Source: Sphingopyxis sp. LC363 (GTDB taxonomy: Bacteria > Pseudomonadota > Alphaproteobacteria > Sphingomonadales > Sphingomonadaceae). Taken from it: a stretch of 64,000 nt of DNA. Shown piece by piece: positions 1-8,519 of the stretch (positions within the stretch are counted from its first letter, which is position 1; every line of letters begins with the position of its first letter). A program made the position numbers and the translations under genes. Below the pieces are notes generated by a model. The model was not told where the DNA came from, made no database searches, and saw nothing but the letters and a program-made list of their open reading frames with translations. The DNA lies in NCBI RefSeq assembly GCF_000756385.1, contig NZ_JNFC01000009.1:21848-85847 (forward strand), in the 5' to 3' direction.

Positions 1-1
1 C

Positions 2-373
2 GAAGCGGCGTTGAAGTTCAAGGAAACATGCGGAATTCATGCAGAGGCTTTCAGCACGGCAGAGGTCGCGCACGGCCCGATGGCAGTGATCGATCGCAAC
101 TTCCCTATCCTGGTCTTCCCGCCGCTCGATGAAGCCCGGGCGGGGATGGACGCATTGCTTCGCCTGTTCCTCGAAAAAGAGGCAATCGTGGCTGGGGCCG
201 GACCAGTCGGACATGGGGCCATCGAACTTCCCGTCGTCGCAGGCCTGCATCCTGTGACCGCGCCTATCACGATGATCCAGTCCTACTACCGCCTTGCCAA
301 CGCTCTTGCGATTGAACGAGGACTTGATCCCGACAGGCCGCCGTTGCTCAGGAAGGTTACCGAAACAATATGA
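2..373 (+). CDS. SIS-domain glucosamine-6-phosphate deaminase/isomerase, C-terminal part
   Basis: The 5' end lies outside the window, and the frame is open from base 2. The protein shows the second half of a double-SIS-domain enzyme of the GlmS-isomerase/NagB-II/AgaS kind. An AEVAHGPMAVID stretch matches the conserved (E)xxHGP loop of that family, and the tail ends in a region rich in Leu/Arg/Pro typical of the C-terminus. NagB-II enzymes convert glucosamine-6-phosphate to fructose-6-phosphate and ammonia, which is the step after NagA. The stop overlaps the nagA start (ATGA, 4 bp), so the two are translationally coupled and the pair fits GlcNAc catabolism. Sugar specificity within the SIS family cannot be fixed from this fragment. 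Confidence 0.8.
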   Translation, partial: EAALKFKETCGIHAEAFSTAEVAHGPMAVIDRNFPILVFPPLDEARAGMDALLRLFLEKEAIVAGAGPVGHGAIELPVVAGLHPVTAPITMIQSYYRLANALAIERGLDPDRPPLLRKVTETI

Positions 374-1500
374 CTAGAAAGGCTTTGATCGGCGCGCGAA
401 TCCTCTCGGAAAGGGGATGGCGATCAGATCACGCATTGCTGATCGAGCGATCGGCGATCGTCGACATCGTACCCGATAGCGGCGTCCCGACCGACTTTGA
501 TCCAGTTCGCTTGGACGGCGGCATGCTCGTTCCCGGTTTTATCGATACGCAAGTGAACGGGGGTGGCGGCGTATTGTTCAACGAATCCCCGACGATCGAC
601 GGGATTAGGGCGATCACCGAGGCACACAGGGCATTCGGGACCACGGCCTTGCTTCCTACCCTCATCAGTGATGATTTCGACGTGATTGAGCGCGGGATAG
701 CCGCAGTACGTGACGCTATCGCGATCGGGACCCCCGGCGTTCTGGGAATCCATATTGAAGGCCCCTTTCTGAACATTGAAAAGAAAGGCATTCACGACGC
801 ATCGAAAATCCGCAAGATGGATGAGCGGGCCGTGAATCTGCTTTCCTCGCTAGGTGCAGGAAAAACACTTGTGACCCTCGCGCCCGAAATGGTCGCTACC
901 GGCCTGATCGCCGAATTGACGGCTCGGGGCGTCATTGTCTCTGCCGGACACACGCTGGCAACAAGCGAGGATATGGATCGCGCAATCAGCGAAGGGCTTC
1001 GGGCAATCACCCATTTGTTCAACGCTATGCCCCCGTTAGCTAGCCGGACGCCAGGAGTCGCAGGGGCTGGATTGGCGTCCCCGCTGATTTGTGGCGTGAT
1101 AGTCGATGGCCACCATGTTCATCCGACCGCGCTGCGGGCCGCTTTCCGCGCGAAGGGTCCCGACGAATTGATGCTCGTAACGGACTCCATGCCGACGGTC
1201 GGCACCGATATCGATACATTCTTCCTTGGCGAGACCGAGATTTTTCGCAACGAAGGTGCACTGCGCTCGGCTGACGGAACCTTGGCCGGCTCCGACCTCG
1301 ACATGGCTCGGGCCATTCGGAACGCTGTTTCGAACATGCACGTCGAACTTGCGGACGCTTGCAAGATGGCGAGCGCGACGCCGGCGGCTTTGCTGGGGCT
1401 GACCGGCACCTATGGATGCCTCGCGCCGCGCGCGCGCGCAGATATCGTGCACCTCTCCGAAGACATTGAGATCGTCCGGACCTGGATCGGCGGCGAGTAG
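370..1500 (+). CDS. nagA: N-acetylglucosamine-6-phosphate deacetylase
   Basis: The 376-residue protein is the normal length for NagA. It belongs to the metal-dependent amidohydrolase superfamily and removes acetate from GlcNAc-6-P in the cytoplasm. Visible hallmarks are PGFIDTQVNGGGG near residue 55 (the NagA version of the metal-binding strand), HIEGPFLN near 128, SAGHT near 190, a HLFNAMPPL loop near 215 that binds substrate, and the TDSMPTVG segment near 275 carrying the catalytic Asp. The start overlaps the preceding SIS-domain gene by 4 bp, so both probably belong to one operon. It converges on sufS with only 24 bp between the stops. Confidence 0.95.
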   Translation: MTRKALIGARILSERGWRSDHALLIERSAIVDIVPDSGVPTDFDPVRLDGGMLVPGFIDTQVNGGGGVLFNESPTIDGIRAITEAHRAFGTTALLPTLISDDFDVIERGIAAVRDAIAIGTPGVLGIHIEGPFLNIEKKGIHDASKIRKMDERAVNLLSSLGAGKTLVTLAPEMVATGLIAELTARGVIVSAGHTLATSEDMDRAISEGLRAITHLFNAMPPLASRTPGVAGAGLASPLICGVIVDGHHVHPTALRAAFRAKGPDELMLVTDSMPTVGTDIDTFFLGETEIFRNEGALRSADGTLAGSDLDMARAIRNAVSNMHVELADACKMASATPAALLGLTGTYGCLAPRARADIVHLSEDIEIVRTWIGGE

Positions 1501-1524
1501 CGAGCACCCTCCAGGCGGCCGACC

Positions 1525-2754
1525 TCACTTTAGGATTGCCAACGCCTCTTCCACTGCATCGGCAAGAGCGTCGACTTCATCCAGCGTGCTGTACATGGCG
1601 AACGATGCGCGGCAGGTCGAACTGAAGCCTAGCATTTGATGGAGCGGTTGAGTGCAGTGCGCGCCGGCACGGACGCAGATACCCTTGGCGTCCAGGATCG
1701 CCGCTATATCGTTCGCATGGGCGCCGGCAGAGGCGAACGTCAGAATTGGACCGGGCTTTTCGGCATCGCCGAAGACGGTGATGTTTGGAATAGCCGCGAA
1801 TCGAGCCCGCGCGTGGCGACCAAGCGCTGCCTCGTGGGTAGCGATAGTCGTACGCCCCACGCCCTCGACATAGTCGAGGGCGGCGACAAGTCCGATCGCT
1901 TCCAGAATTGGCGGCGTCCCGGCCTCGAACTTGTGCGGCGCGGCAGCATATTCGACGTGATCGCGGCCGAAGGTTGCGACCATCTCGCCGCCGCCGAGCA
2001 TCGGTGGCATGCGTTCGAGCCAGCCGGGCTTGGCATAGAGAGCCCCGATACCCGTCGGCCCATAAAGCTTGTGACCGGTGAGCGCATAGAAATCGACGTC
2101 GAGCGCCGAAACGTCGATTGCGTGATGTACCACGGCCTGGGTTCCATCTGCGAGCACAGGAACGCCCTTTTCATGGGCAAGCCGAACAATTGCCTCGAGC
2201 GGTGTCAATACCCCGAAAACATTCGACATGTGTGTGACCGCCACGAGCCGCGTGCGAGGCGTGATCGCGTCGGCGAAGGCGGTGGGATCGAGATTGCCGA
2301 AGGCGTCGGGATCGACCCAGCGCAAGACGATGCCGTGCCGCTCCCGAAGCAAATGCCACGGGACCAGATTGGCGTGATGGTCGAGCGAGGAAACAACGAT
2401 CTCATCCCCCGGTGCAACGATAGCGGCAAAGGCTGACGCCACGAGATTGATCGCCTCGGTTGCAGATTTCGTAAAAATAATCTGCTCTGCGCCGGGAGCG
2501 TTCAAAAAGGACTGCAGCCGGGCCCGCGCGCCTTCGTAGCTCGCGGTCGCGAGGCCGCTAAGCCGGTGGGCTCCGCGATGGACATTGGCATAACGGGTGA
2601 AAGCGCCATCGGTCATGCTGTCCATCACGCAGCGCGGTTTTTGCGCCGACGCCGCATTGTCTAAATATATACCCGACAAACCCGCGATCAATGGGAAGTC
2701 GCTCCTGATCACATTGGGGTCCCAGACCTTCTGGACTGGCTCGGGGTGCAGCAT
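1525..2754 (-). CDS. sufS: Cysteine desulfurase, SufS class
   Basis: A PLP-dependent class V aminotransferase-fold enzyme that releases sulfur from L-cysteine for Fe-S cluster assembly. The PLP lysine is in ALTGHKLYGPTGIG, the cofactor-facing His in SSLDHHANLVPW, and the catalytic cysteine in VRAGAHCTQP, which matches type II (SufS/CsdA) desulfurases. I chose the ATG at 2754 because a strong AAGGAGG Shine-Dalgarno sits just upstream. An in-frame start at 2790 would overlap the upstream CoA-transferase stub. No other suf genes are next to it, so this could be a second, accessory desulfurase rather than part of a complete suf operon. Length (409 aa) is normal. Confidence 0.93.
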   Translation of the reverse strand: MLHPEPVQKVWDPNVIRSDFPLIAGLSGIYLDNAASAQKPRCVMDSMTDGAFTRYANVHRGAHRLSGLATASYEGARARLQSFLNAPGAEQIIFTKSATEAINLVASAFAAIVAPGDEIVVSSLDHHANLVPWHLLRERHGIVLRWVDPDAFGNLDPTAFADAITPRTRLVAVTHMSNVFGVLTPLEAIVRLAHEKGVPVLADGTQAVVHHAIDVSALDVDFYALTGHKLYGPTGIGALYAKPGWLERMPPMLGGGEMVATFGRDHVEYAAAPHKFEAGTPPILEAIGLVAALDYVEGVGRTTIATHEAALGRHARARFAAIPNITVFGDAEKPGPILTFASAGAHANDIAAILDAKGICVRAGAHCTQPLHQMLGFSSTCRASFAMYSTLDEVDALADAVEEALAILK

Positions 2755-2767
2755 CGCGAAACCTCCT

Positions 2768-2992
2768 TCAGATCCGTCCTTGCTCCACAAGCCTGTCGAT
2801 GTCCCCCTTGGAATAGCCGAGCCACTCCTTTAGGATATCGCCACTATGCTCGCCGAGCCCAGGCGCACCGCGAATGATTTCGGTCGGCGTCCCCCACATT
2901 TTGAGAGCCGGCGCCTGAAATGGGACCGAGCCTGCGACGGCATGCGGCACGTCGACGATCTGCCGACGGTGAAGAACTTGGGGGTTCGTGAC
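2768..2992 (-). pseudogene. CaiB/BaiF family CoA-transferase, C-terminal stub cut by IS
   Basis: The frame reads from the left end of the IS3-family element to a stop at 2768. The peptide begins NPQVLHRRQIVDVPH and continues through GSVPFQAPALK to PGLGEHSGDIL and a terminal GYSKGDIDRL region. That layout is characteristic of the last ~75 residues of CaiB/BaiF (formyl-CoA-transferase family) proteins, whose GEHT/GEHS-LG motif lies near the C-terminus. The first ~300 residues are missing: nothing like them appears on the far side of the IS. The IS insertion was therefore accompanied by deletion or rearrangement. The stub ends just upstream of sufS, with which it may once have been co-transcribed. 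Confidence 0.85.
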
Positions 2993-3077
2993 TGTCCGCC
3001 GTCAGCGCCAATGGCACAGATTTGAGGTTGTGATTTAAGGAGGATTTGGGCTTCGTCGTAGTGACGAAGGAACGAAG

Positions 3078-3464
3078 ATGAAGCCCAAATCCTCCTTGAA
3101 AAAATCGGCGCCGAAGGCCCCAGCTGAGCGGGTGGTGAAGGACATACGGCGTGCGACGCGCCGGCACTTCTCTGCAGAGGACAAAATCAGGATCGTGCTG
3201 GAGGGGCTGCGCGGCGAAGACAGCATCGCCGAGCTGTGCCGCAAGGAAGGCATCGCCCAGAGCCTGTATTACACCTGGTCGAAGGAGTTCATGGAAGCGG
3301 GCAAGCGTCGTCTGGCCGGCGATACCGCCCGAGCTGCGACCACCGGCGAGGTGCACGACCTGCGCCGCGAAGCCCGTGCCCTGAAGGAATGCGTGGCCGA
3401 CCTGACGCTGGAAAACCGTCTGCTCAAAAAAAGCATGATCGCGGATGGGGGCGACGAAGAATGA
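3078..3464 (+). CDS. IS3-family transposase OrfA (HTH protein)
   Basis: A 128-residue protein with a helix-turn-helix of the IS3 OrfA type: an RRHFSAEDKIRIVLEGL start, then SIAELCRKEGIAQSLYYTWSK, which is the recognition part. A C-terminal leucine-zipper-like stretch (LKECVADLTLENRLLKKS) follows, where OrfA proteins normally dimerise. Near the 3' end the gene passes an A7G run at 3425-3432, a usual slippage site for -1 frameshifting in this family. Its TGA overlaps the ATG of orfB, so OrfB could be made by coupling, by frameshifting into an OrfAB fusion, or both. The N-terminal lysine/proline-rich start may be element-specific. Confidence 0.9.
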   Translation: MKPKSSLKKSAPKAPAERVVKDIRRATRRHFSAEDKIRIVLEGLRGEDSIAELCRKEGIAQSLYYTWSKEFMEAGKRRLAGDTARAATTGEVHDLRREARALKECVADLTLENRLLKKSMIADGGDEE

Positions 3465-4441
3465 GGTATCCCGCATCTGAGAAGCTCGAGATCATCAGGA
3501 TCGTCGAGCAGTCGCATCTGCCCGCCAAGCGGACGCTGGACCAGCTCGGCATCCCCCGCCGGACCTTCTATCGATGGTATGACCGCTACCTCGAAGGCGG
3601 GCCGGAGGCGCTGGAGGATCGGCCATCGGCGCCGAGCCGGGTGTGGAATCGCATCGGCAACGATATCCAGCAGCAGATCGTCGAGATGGCGCTGGACGAG
3701 TCCGAGCTATCGCCCCGCGAGTTGGCTGTGCGCTTTACCGACGAGAAGCGCTACTTCGTGTCGGAATCGACGGTTTACCGGCTTCTGAAAGCCCATGACC
3801 TGATCACCAGCCCGGCCTTCATCGTGATCAAGGCAGCCGATGCGTTCCACACCAAGACGACGCGGCCGAACGAGATGTGGCAGACCGACTTCACCTACTT
3901 CAAAATCATCGGTTGGGGCTGGGTGTATCTGTCGACCGTGCTCGACGACTTCTCCCGCTATGTCATCGCCTGGAAGCTTTGCACCACCATGCGCGCCGGG
4001 GACGTCACCGACACGCTGGAACTGGCGCTTGAAGCCTCGGGCTGTTCGTCAGCCAGGGTCGTGCAAAAGCCCAGGCTGCTCAGCGATAATGGTCCGAGCT
4101 ACATCGCCGAGGAGCTGGCCCAATGGATCGGTGCCAACGGTATGAGCCATGTCCGCGGCGCCCCGATGCATCCCCAGACCCAAGGCAAGATCGAGCGCTG
4201 GCACCAGACCCTCAAGAACCGAATCCTGCTGGAAAATTACTTCCTGCCCGGCGATCTGGAGACCCGGATCGAGGCCTTCATCGACCACTATAATCACCGC
4301 CGATATCACGAAAGCCTCGGCAATGTGACGCCCGCCGACACCTACTTCGGCAGGGCTGACGCCATCATCCAACAGCGCGAAAGGATCAAACGGAAGACCA
4401 TCGAACACCGACGCTTGCAGCACCGCAAGCTCGCCGCTTAA
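3461..4441 (+). CDS. IS3-family transposase OrfB (DDE integrase core)
   Basis: The 326-residue catalytic half of the transposase. The N-terminal helix-turn-helix (LGIPRRTFYRWYDRY) is followed by the rve integrase fold. The first catalytic Asp lies in WQTDFTYFK, the second in LLSDNGPSYI and the Glu in HPQTQGKIERWHQTLKN, so the DDE triad is intact. I chose the ATG at 3461, which overlaps the orfA stop in the ATGA arrangement. The open frame also continues upstream in the -1 register, which permits an OrfAB fusion. The protein appears full-length, so the element may still be active. Confidence 0.9.
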   Translation: MRYPASEKLEIIRIVEQSHLPAKRTLDQLGIPRRTFYRWYDRYLEGGPEALEDRPSAPSRVWNRIGNDIQQQIVEMALDESELSPRELAVRFTDEKRYFVSESTVYRLLKAHDLITSPAFIVIKAADAFHTKTTRPNEMWQTDFTYFKIIGWGWVYLSTVLDDFSRYVIAWKLCTTMRAGDVTDTLELALEASGCSSARVVQKPRLLSDNGPSYIAEELAQWIGANGMSHVRGAPMHPQTQGKIERWHQTLKNRILLENYFLPGDLETRIEAFIDHYNHRRYHESLGNVTPADTYFGRADAIIQQRERIKRKTIEHRRLQHRKLAA

Positions 4442-4739
4442 TATCAACCCCAGGACGAGGCCCGCGCTCCGCTAATCTACGCCGCGATCTGCGCCAAATG
4501 TTCTGACGACGGACACTCCGTTCCGTCGCGCCGTTCGACTGCTTTCGCCCGTCGATCCGATGCGCCTAATACCAGATTGTAACCAATTTTGGTAGCAGCG
4601 CAATCCGACGGAAAAGCGGCGACATCGAGCGGGCCGCGATGGTCGCGCCCCGGGATAGATTCGACGCGCCAGAATGGCCGGAATGGAAGGCGGGTCGCAT
4701 AATTGGCCCTTGTATTGCGATCTGGGGCCGGGCATCAGC

Positions 4740-5480
4740 ATGGCAATGCGGGGCCCGAAAATTGATACAATAGTATTTGACCTTGACGGGACGCTTGTCG
4801 ACACGGCTCCCGATCTCATTGCTGCGCTCAATCATTCGCTGGAAGTCCTTGGCCGGCCTACCGTCGAGCCGATGCTCGTGCGCCCCCTTGCCGGCCACGG
4901 CGCGCGCGCGCTGCTGGATGCAGGACTGACGCTTAGCGGAGATGCGCCGGAGGAACTGATCGCACGAGCCATTCCCGTATTCTTGGAACACTATGCCGAC
5001 AATATTTGTACGTTTTCGGCACCCTATCCGGGACTGGAACTCGCGCTCGAAGAGTTGCGGATCGAGGGCTTCAGGCTCGCGATTTGCACCAATAAGCCGG
5101 AGGGACTTGCGAACCATCTGGTCGAAGCGCTCGGCTGGGCTGGTGTGTTCGACGCTATTATCGGTGGCGACACATTGCCTGTTCGAAAACCCGATCCACT
5201 ACCGTTGCTCACCGCAATTACGCAGGCCAAAGGGGCCAAGGCCATCTATGTTGGAGATTCGGCGGTCGATGTAGCGACAGCGAGAGCCGCGGCGATGCCG
5301 TCGATTGCTGTCGGCTTCGGATTTTCCGACGTGTGCGCCAGCCAGCTTGGCGCGGATTTGCACATCGATCATTTCGACATGCTCCCCGCCGCCGTGCGGT
5401 CGATCATTGCACCCGCCACACTGATCGCACAGCGCGTGAGTCTCGACCTTGACTCCGGTCAGGCGACCGTCGCCGTCTGA
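4740..5480 (+). CDS. gph: Phosphoglycolate phosphatase-like HAD hydrolase
   Basis: A HAD-superfamily phosphatase of about 246 residues. Motif I is FDLDGTLVDTAPD, motif II is the CTNKP segment, the motif III lysine is in VRKPDPLPL, and motif IV is YVGDSAVDVATARAA. Together these are typical of Gph/PGP enzymes that hydrolyse 2-phosphoglycolate, although relatives act on other small phosphomonoesters. The frame extends upstream, but I prefer the ATG at 4740 (a second lies at 4746), a few residues before motif I. The gene converges on anmK and the two coding ends overlap by 22 bp. In alphaproteobacteria phosphosugar phosphatases also sit beside murU/anmK recycling genes, so MurNAc-6-P hydrolysis is an alternative substrate. 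Confidence 0.85.
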   Translation: MAMRGPKIDTIVFDLDGTLVDTAPDLIAALNHSLEVLGRPTVEPMLVRPLAGHGARALLDAGLTLSGDAPEELIARAIPVFLEHYADNICTFSAPYPGLELALEELRIEGFRLAICTNKPEGLANHLVEALGWAGVFDAIIGGDTLPVRKPDPLPLLTAITQAKGAKAIYVGDSAVDVATARAAAMPSIAVGFGFSDVCASQLGADLHIDHFDMLPAAVRSIIAPATLIAQRVSLDLDSGQATVAV

Positions 5481-6556
5481 GCCTTGTAGAGCTTTCCGGC
5501 CGTGGTGGGGCTGGGCGCGCCCGTCGTGTTCGGGAAGGTCACCGGCAACCCCCGAACCGAGCGCGCCGCGATAAATCCGATGGCTTCGGCTTCGATAAAA
5601 TCTCCGCGCAACCCGAAATCGTCAGCGCTTTCACAAGCGCCAAGCACTTCTCGCAAGGCCTCCATTATGACGGGATTATGTCGCCCGCCACCGCAAATGA
5701 TCCATAGTTCCGGTTGTTCGGGGAGCTGGCGTGCGCCCAGCGCCACGGAATTGGCGGTAAACGCGACCAACGTCGCCGCTGCGTCGGCGGCCGAGAGATC
5801 ATCCACGATATCGAGCGGAAAGTCGTAGCGATCCAACGACTTCGGGCCTTCACGCTCGAAATAGGGATGCGCAAGTAAATGACTCAGCACTGCCTGATTG
5901 ACCTCTCCGCTCGCGGCCAGCGCTCCGCCATCATCATATCGGCCAAGACCGCGCTTCTGGACCGTGAGATCGAGCATCCCATTGCCGGGCCCGGTATCGA
6001 GTGCGATGATTTGTTCATCGCTGCCAATGAACGTGAAATTCGCGACGCCGCCTACATTGAGAAAGGCGATTGGACCTGACTTCCCGATCTTCCGTGCCAG
6101 TGCGGCGTGATAGATGGGAACAAGAGGCGCGCCCTCTCCGCCAACGGCCATATCGGCCTGCCGAACGTCCGCGACAACGTCAACGCCGAGCGTATTGGCG
6201 ATTCTTGCAGGGTCGCCAATCTGGATCGTCAACCCGCGGTCGGGCCGGTGAAGGACGGTTTGGCCGTGATAACCGATCAATTCGATCTTACCGGCCCCCG
6301 GTTTGGAGAGAAGTTCGCGCGCGCAGCGTACATGCGCGCTGACAATGATATCGTCAGCCTCCGCCAACAGTCTCGGTTCGGCCGTACCGGTCGCCACAAA
6401 CTGTTCGGTGGCGTCTTTGACGATGGCGCGCTCTGCGGTCGAGAATGAGGTGAGGTGCGTCGGGCCGAAGTCGTCGATTGCTTCGCCATCGGAACTCAAA
6501 ATGGCCGCATCAACGCCATCGAGCGATGTCCCGCTCATGAAACCAAGAATGCGCAT
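5459..6556 (-). CDS. anmK: Anhydro-N-acetylmuramic acid kinase
   Basis: A 365-residue AnmK protein, which opens and phosphorylates 1,6-anhydro-MurNAc to MurNAc-6-P during peptidoglycan recycling. It begins ILGFMSGTSLDGVDAAI, the ATP-binding and family signature. It continues with IGYHGQTVLHRP, a GEGAPLVPIYHAAL block, FLNVGGVANFTF, DTGPGNGMLD with the conserved catalytic region, and CGGGRHNPVIM near the C-terminus. The ATG at 6556 has a GGGGA-type ribosome site, and the longer in-frame start at 6601 adds residues unlike the family. It is divergent from the PP2C-like gene, and with the nag genes it argues for a local amino-sugar recycling cluster. Confidence 0.95.
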   Translation of the reverse strand: MRILGFMSGTSLDGVDAAILSSDGEAIDDFGPTHLTSFSTAERAIVKDATEQFVATGTAEPRLLAEADDIIVSAHVRCARELLSKPGAGKIELIGYHGQTVLHRPDRGLTIQIGDPARIANTLGVDVVADVRQADMAVGGEGAPLVPIYHAALARKIGKSGPIAFLNVGGVANFTFIGSDEQIIALDTGPGNGMLDLTVQKRGLGRYDDGGALAASGEVNQAVLSHLLAHPYFEREGPKSLDRYDFPLDIVDDLSAADAAATLVAFTANSVALGARQLPEQPELWIICGGGRHNPVIMEALREVLGACESADDFGLRGDFIEAEAIGFIAARSVRGLPVTFPNTTGAPSPTTAGKLYKAQTATVA

Positions 6557-6595
6557 CTCTCGTTCCCCTAACCGTAGTCGATGTTGCGCACCTGC

Positions 6596-6612
6596 TACCA
6601 CTATGATACCAC
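6596..6612. promoter_or_regulatory. Direct-repeat candidate operator between anmK and PP2C gene
   Basis: The divergent intergenic region contains TACCAC twice, at 6596-6601 and 6607-6612. The spacing is 11 bp, about one helical turn, placing both on one DNA face. The cluster regulator nearby is a HutC/UTRA-type GntR protein whose family often binds TGGT-N-ACCA sequences, so this is a plausible binding site. This is inference only. Confidence 0.25.
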
Positions 6613-6678
6613 ATCATCAAGCTGCGATATCGGTCGGCGCGCAGAAGGCCGGTCGCGCGTCTATTTAATGGAGCCGAG

Positions 6679-7551
6679 ATGTTCAACGTCCGTTTGGCGG
6701 AGACTCGATCCGGAGCGGCAGCGAATGAGGATGTGGTCGGATATACGGACTTCGCGGCCTGGGTTATCGATGGCGCATCAGGCATTGGGGAGAACCTCGT
6801 CTCAGCTGTCAGCGATGCACAATGGTTCGCGCAGCGGGTCGATAGGGAACTCCGCGATCTACTGGCTAGCAAGCCGACGATGCCTTTCGAGGATTTGTTC
6901 GCGGCCGTCATACGTCACTGCCGGTCGTCCTATTCGACGCTGGCGCGGCGACCGCCCGCGGGGCGCCATGAACTGCCAAGCGCGGCGATAGCTTTTGTCC
7001 GCGCCCTGCCCGAAAAGGTTGAACTGGCAACACTCGGAGACTGCAGGATCGCCTACCGGTCCCTAGGCGGAGAAGAATTCGCCGAACATGGAGACGGCGG
7101 CAATATAGGCCCTTTCGAACACCGCACCAAGGCGTTGGCCCGATCGATCCTCGCCGAGCGACCTGAGATTTCGGCGGCCGAACTTTTCGAGGAATTGCGG
7201 CCACAACTCGTCCAAAATCGAGCCTTCATGAATGTCGATGGCGGCTATTGGGTGCTGGGTCTTCAAATGGAGGCAATCGAGCGCGCAGATCGCGCCGAAC
7301 TGCCCGCCGGCGACTGGGCAATCGCGCTAGCAAGCGATGGTTTCCTGCGCCTCGCCGATATGTTCGCTCACCTTGGGGCCAGCGATCTGCTCTCAATCGA
7401 GAACCGCGCCGAATTCGAGAAATGCTATTCCGACCTTCGCAATCTCGAGCAAGTCGATGGGTCCCTTCGCCGCCACCCGCGCGCGAAAATTTCGGACGAC
7501 GTCAGCTTCATAAGGATCGATGTGCATACCAATAGTGTGCCAAATGGTTGA
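6679..7551 (+). CDS. PP2C-family protein phosphatase-like protein
   Basis: A 290-residue PPM/PP2C fold protein. The metal-binding motifs can be followed: NEDVVG near residue 16, VIDGASG near 30 (the DGxxG motif), ATLGDCRIAY near 118, LASDGFLRL near 215 and SDDVSFIRID near the C-terminus. The aspartates that bind the two Mn/Mg ions therefore look conserved and the enzyme is probably active on phospho-Ser/Thr or another phosphomonoester. It is divergent from anmK and followed by the GntR regulator. No kinase partner is visible, so its substrate is unknown; a role in controlling cell-wall sugar use is suggested only by position. Confidence 0.85.
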   Translation: MFNVRLAETRSGAAANEDVVGYTDFAAWVIDGASGIGENLVSAVSDAQWFAQRVDRELRDLLASKPTMPFEDLFAAVIRHCRSSYSTLARRPPAGRHELPSAAIAFVRALPEKVELATLGDCRIAYRSLGGEEFAEHGDGGNIGPFEHRTKALARSILAERPEISAAELFEELRPQLVQNRAFMNVDGGYWVLGLQMEAIERADRAELPAGDWAIALASDGFLRLADMFAHLGASDLLSIENRAEFEKCYSDLRNLEQVDGSLRRHPRAKISDDVSFIRIDVHTNSVPNG

Positions 7552-7672
7552 AGCCGGCAACCTCAAGGTGCTATTGGACCTTTATCGGTCAGGCTGACGG
7601 GAACGAACAGGCGAAAATGCGATTGTTCCTCGGCCGCTTGCCGGATCGGAATATGTGCGGAAAGGACCAATA

Positions 7673-8440
7673 ATGCGAGACAAGCTTGCCGGATTGAAGG
7701 AGAGCAACGCGCCTCTCTACCTTCAATTGGCGCGCAATCTTCGTGAGCACATCCAAAGCGGCGGCGTGGAACCGGGCGAGCCGCTCCCGTCCGAGCGCGA
7801 ACTCTCGGAACGAATGGGCATGTCCCGGGTCACGATCCGAAAGGGCATCCAGAAGCTCATCGAGGAGGGCTTGCTCTTTCGTCGGCATGGTTCGGGAACA
7901 TATGTCAGCGATCGTATCGAGGCGCGGGGTGCAATGCTAACGAGCTTTTCTGAAGATGCACGATCGAGAGGTGATGATCCTAGTGTCGTCTGGATGATGC
8001 GTAGCTACGCCAACGCCACCGACGAGGAGGCGGCCGCCTTGGAGATTCCGATCGCCACCAAGGTCGCAAGGCTCGCGCGTGTGCGCCTTGCGAATGGCGA
8101 ACCGCTGGCGATAGAACATGCTGTCGTTCCCGCGGAGTTCCTCCCGGATTTGGATGCCGTGGGTGACTCGCTCTACGCAGCGCTTCAGAGTTCGGGGGTA
8201 TTTCCTGTGTCCGGCACGCAGCGTATTCGGGCTGCCTTGGCCACTCCGACCGAAGCCGGGATGCTCTCGATTGCGCAGAGCTCGGAGATATTGCGCATTG
8301 AGCGCCTGACCCGTGATACGAAGGGTACGCCGGTTGAATTTACCAGGTCTGCGTATCGAGGCGATCGATATGAATTCGTCACTGACATCGCTGCCAGCAC
8401 AGCGTCGGTGTCACGGCGCGATCCTGTTGGAATGCCGTGA
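7673..8440 (+). CDS. GntR-family (HutC/UTRA) transcriptional regulator
   Basis: About 255 residues in two domains. An N-terminal winged helix includes LPSERELSERMGMSRVTIRK followed by GLLFRRHGSGTYV. A C-terminal UTRA effector domain shows RLARVRLANGEPLAIEHAV and ends with FTRSAYRGDRYEF, the usual HutC ending. UTRA domains of NagR/DasR/YvoA type sense GlcN-6-P or GlcNAc-6-P, so this protein probably controls the surrounding nag/anmK genes. I chose the ATG at 7673 because AAAGGA precedes it at good spacing; another in-frame start lies at 7655. The C-terminal serine-rich tail after residue 240 looks nonessential. Confidence 0.92.
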   Translation: MRDKLAGLKESNAPLYLQLARNLREHIQSGGVEPGEPLPSERELSERMGMSRVTIRKGIQKLIEEGLLFRRHGSGTYVSDRIEARGAMLTSFSEDARSRGDDPSVVWMMRSYANATDEEAAALEIPIATKVARLARVRLANGEPLAIEHAVVPAEFLPDLDAVGDSLYAALQSSGVFPVSGTQRIRAALATPTEAGMLSIAQSSEILRIERLTRDTKGTPVEFTRSAYRGDRYEFVTDIAASTASVSRRDPVGMP

Positions 8441-8519
8441 CGGAGTTTGAGGTGTGCCCACCACATCGCGCATATCTTGCTCGGTTCCGGGGCAGTTGAT
8501 TCTCGATGGCGGCACGCCA

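Larger units (their letters stand above)
2993..4515 (+). mobile_element. IS3-family insertion sequence (1523 bp)
   Basis: The ends are defined by imperfect terminal inverted repeats of about 30 bp. The left end at 2993 begins TGTCCGCCGTCAG and the right end, reverse-complemented from 4515, begins TGTCCGTCGTCAG; both share downstream blocks TGGC and CAGAT. The element starts TG and ends CA as IS3 members do. It carries the usual two overlapping reading frames, orfA and orfB. No matching 3-5 bp direct repeat flanks it (left GAC, right CTC), which suggests adjacent deletion or recombination after insertion. Confidence 0.88.

Noticed and set aside
4570..4594. TACCA...TGGTA near-palindrome upstream of gph
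   Set aside because: The inner ATTG/CAAT parts are one base off symmetry; it could be chance, so no operator was called.
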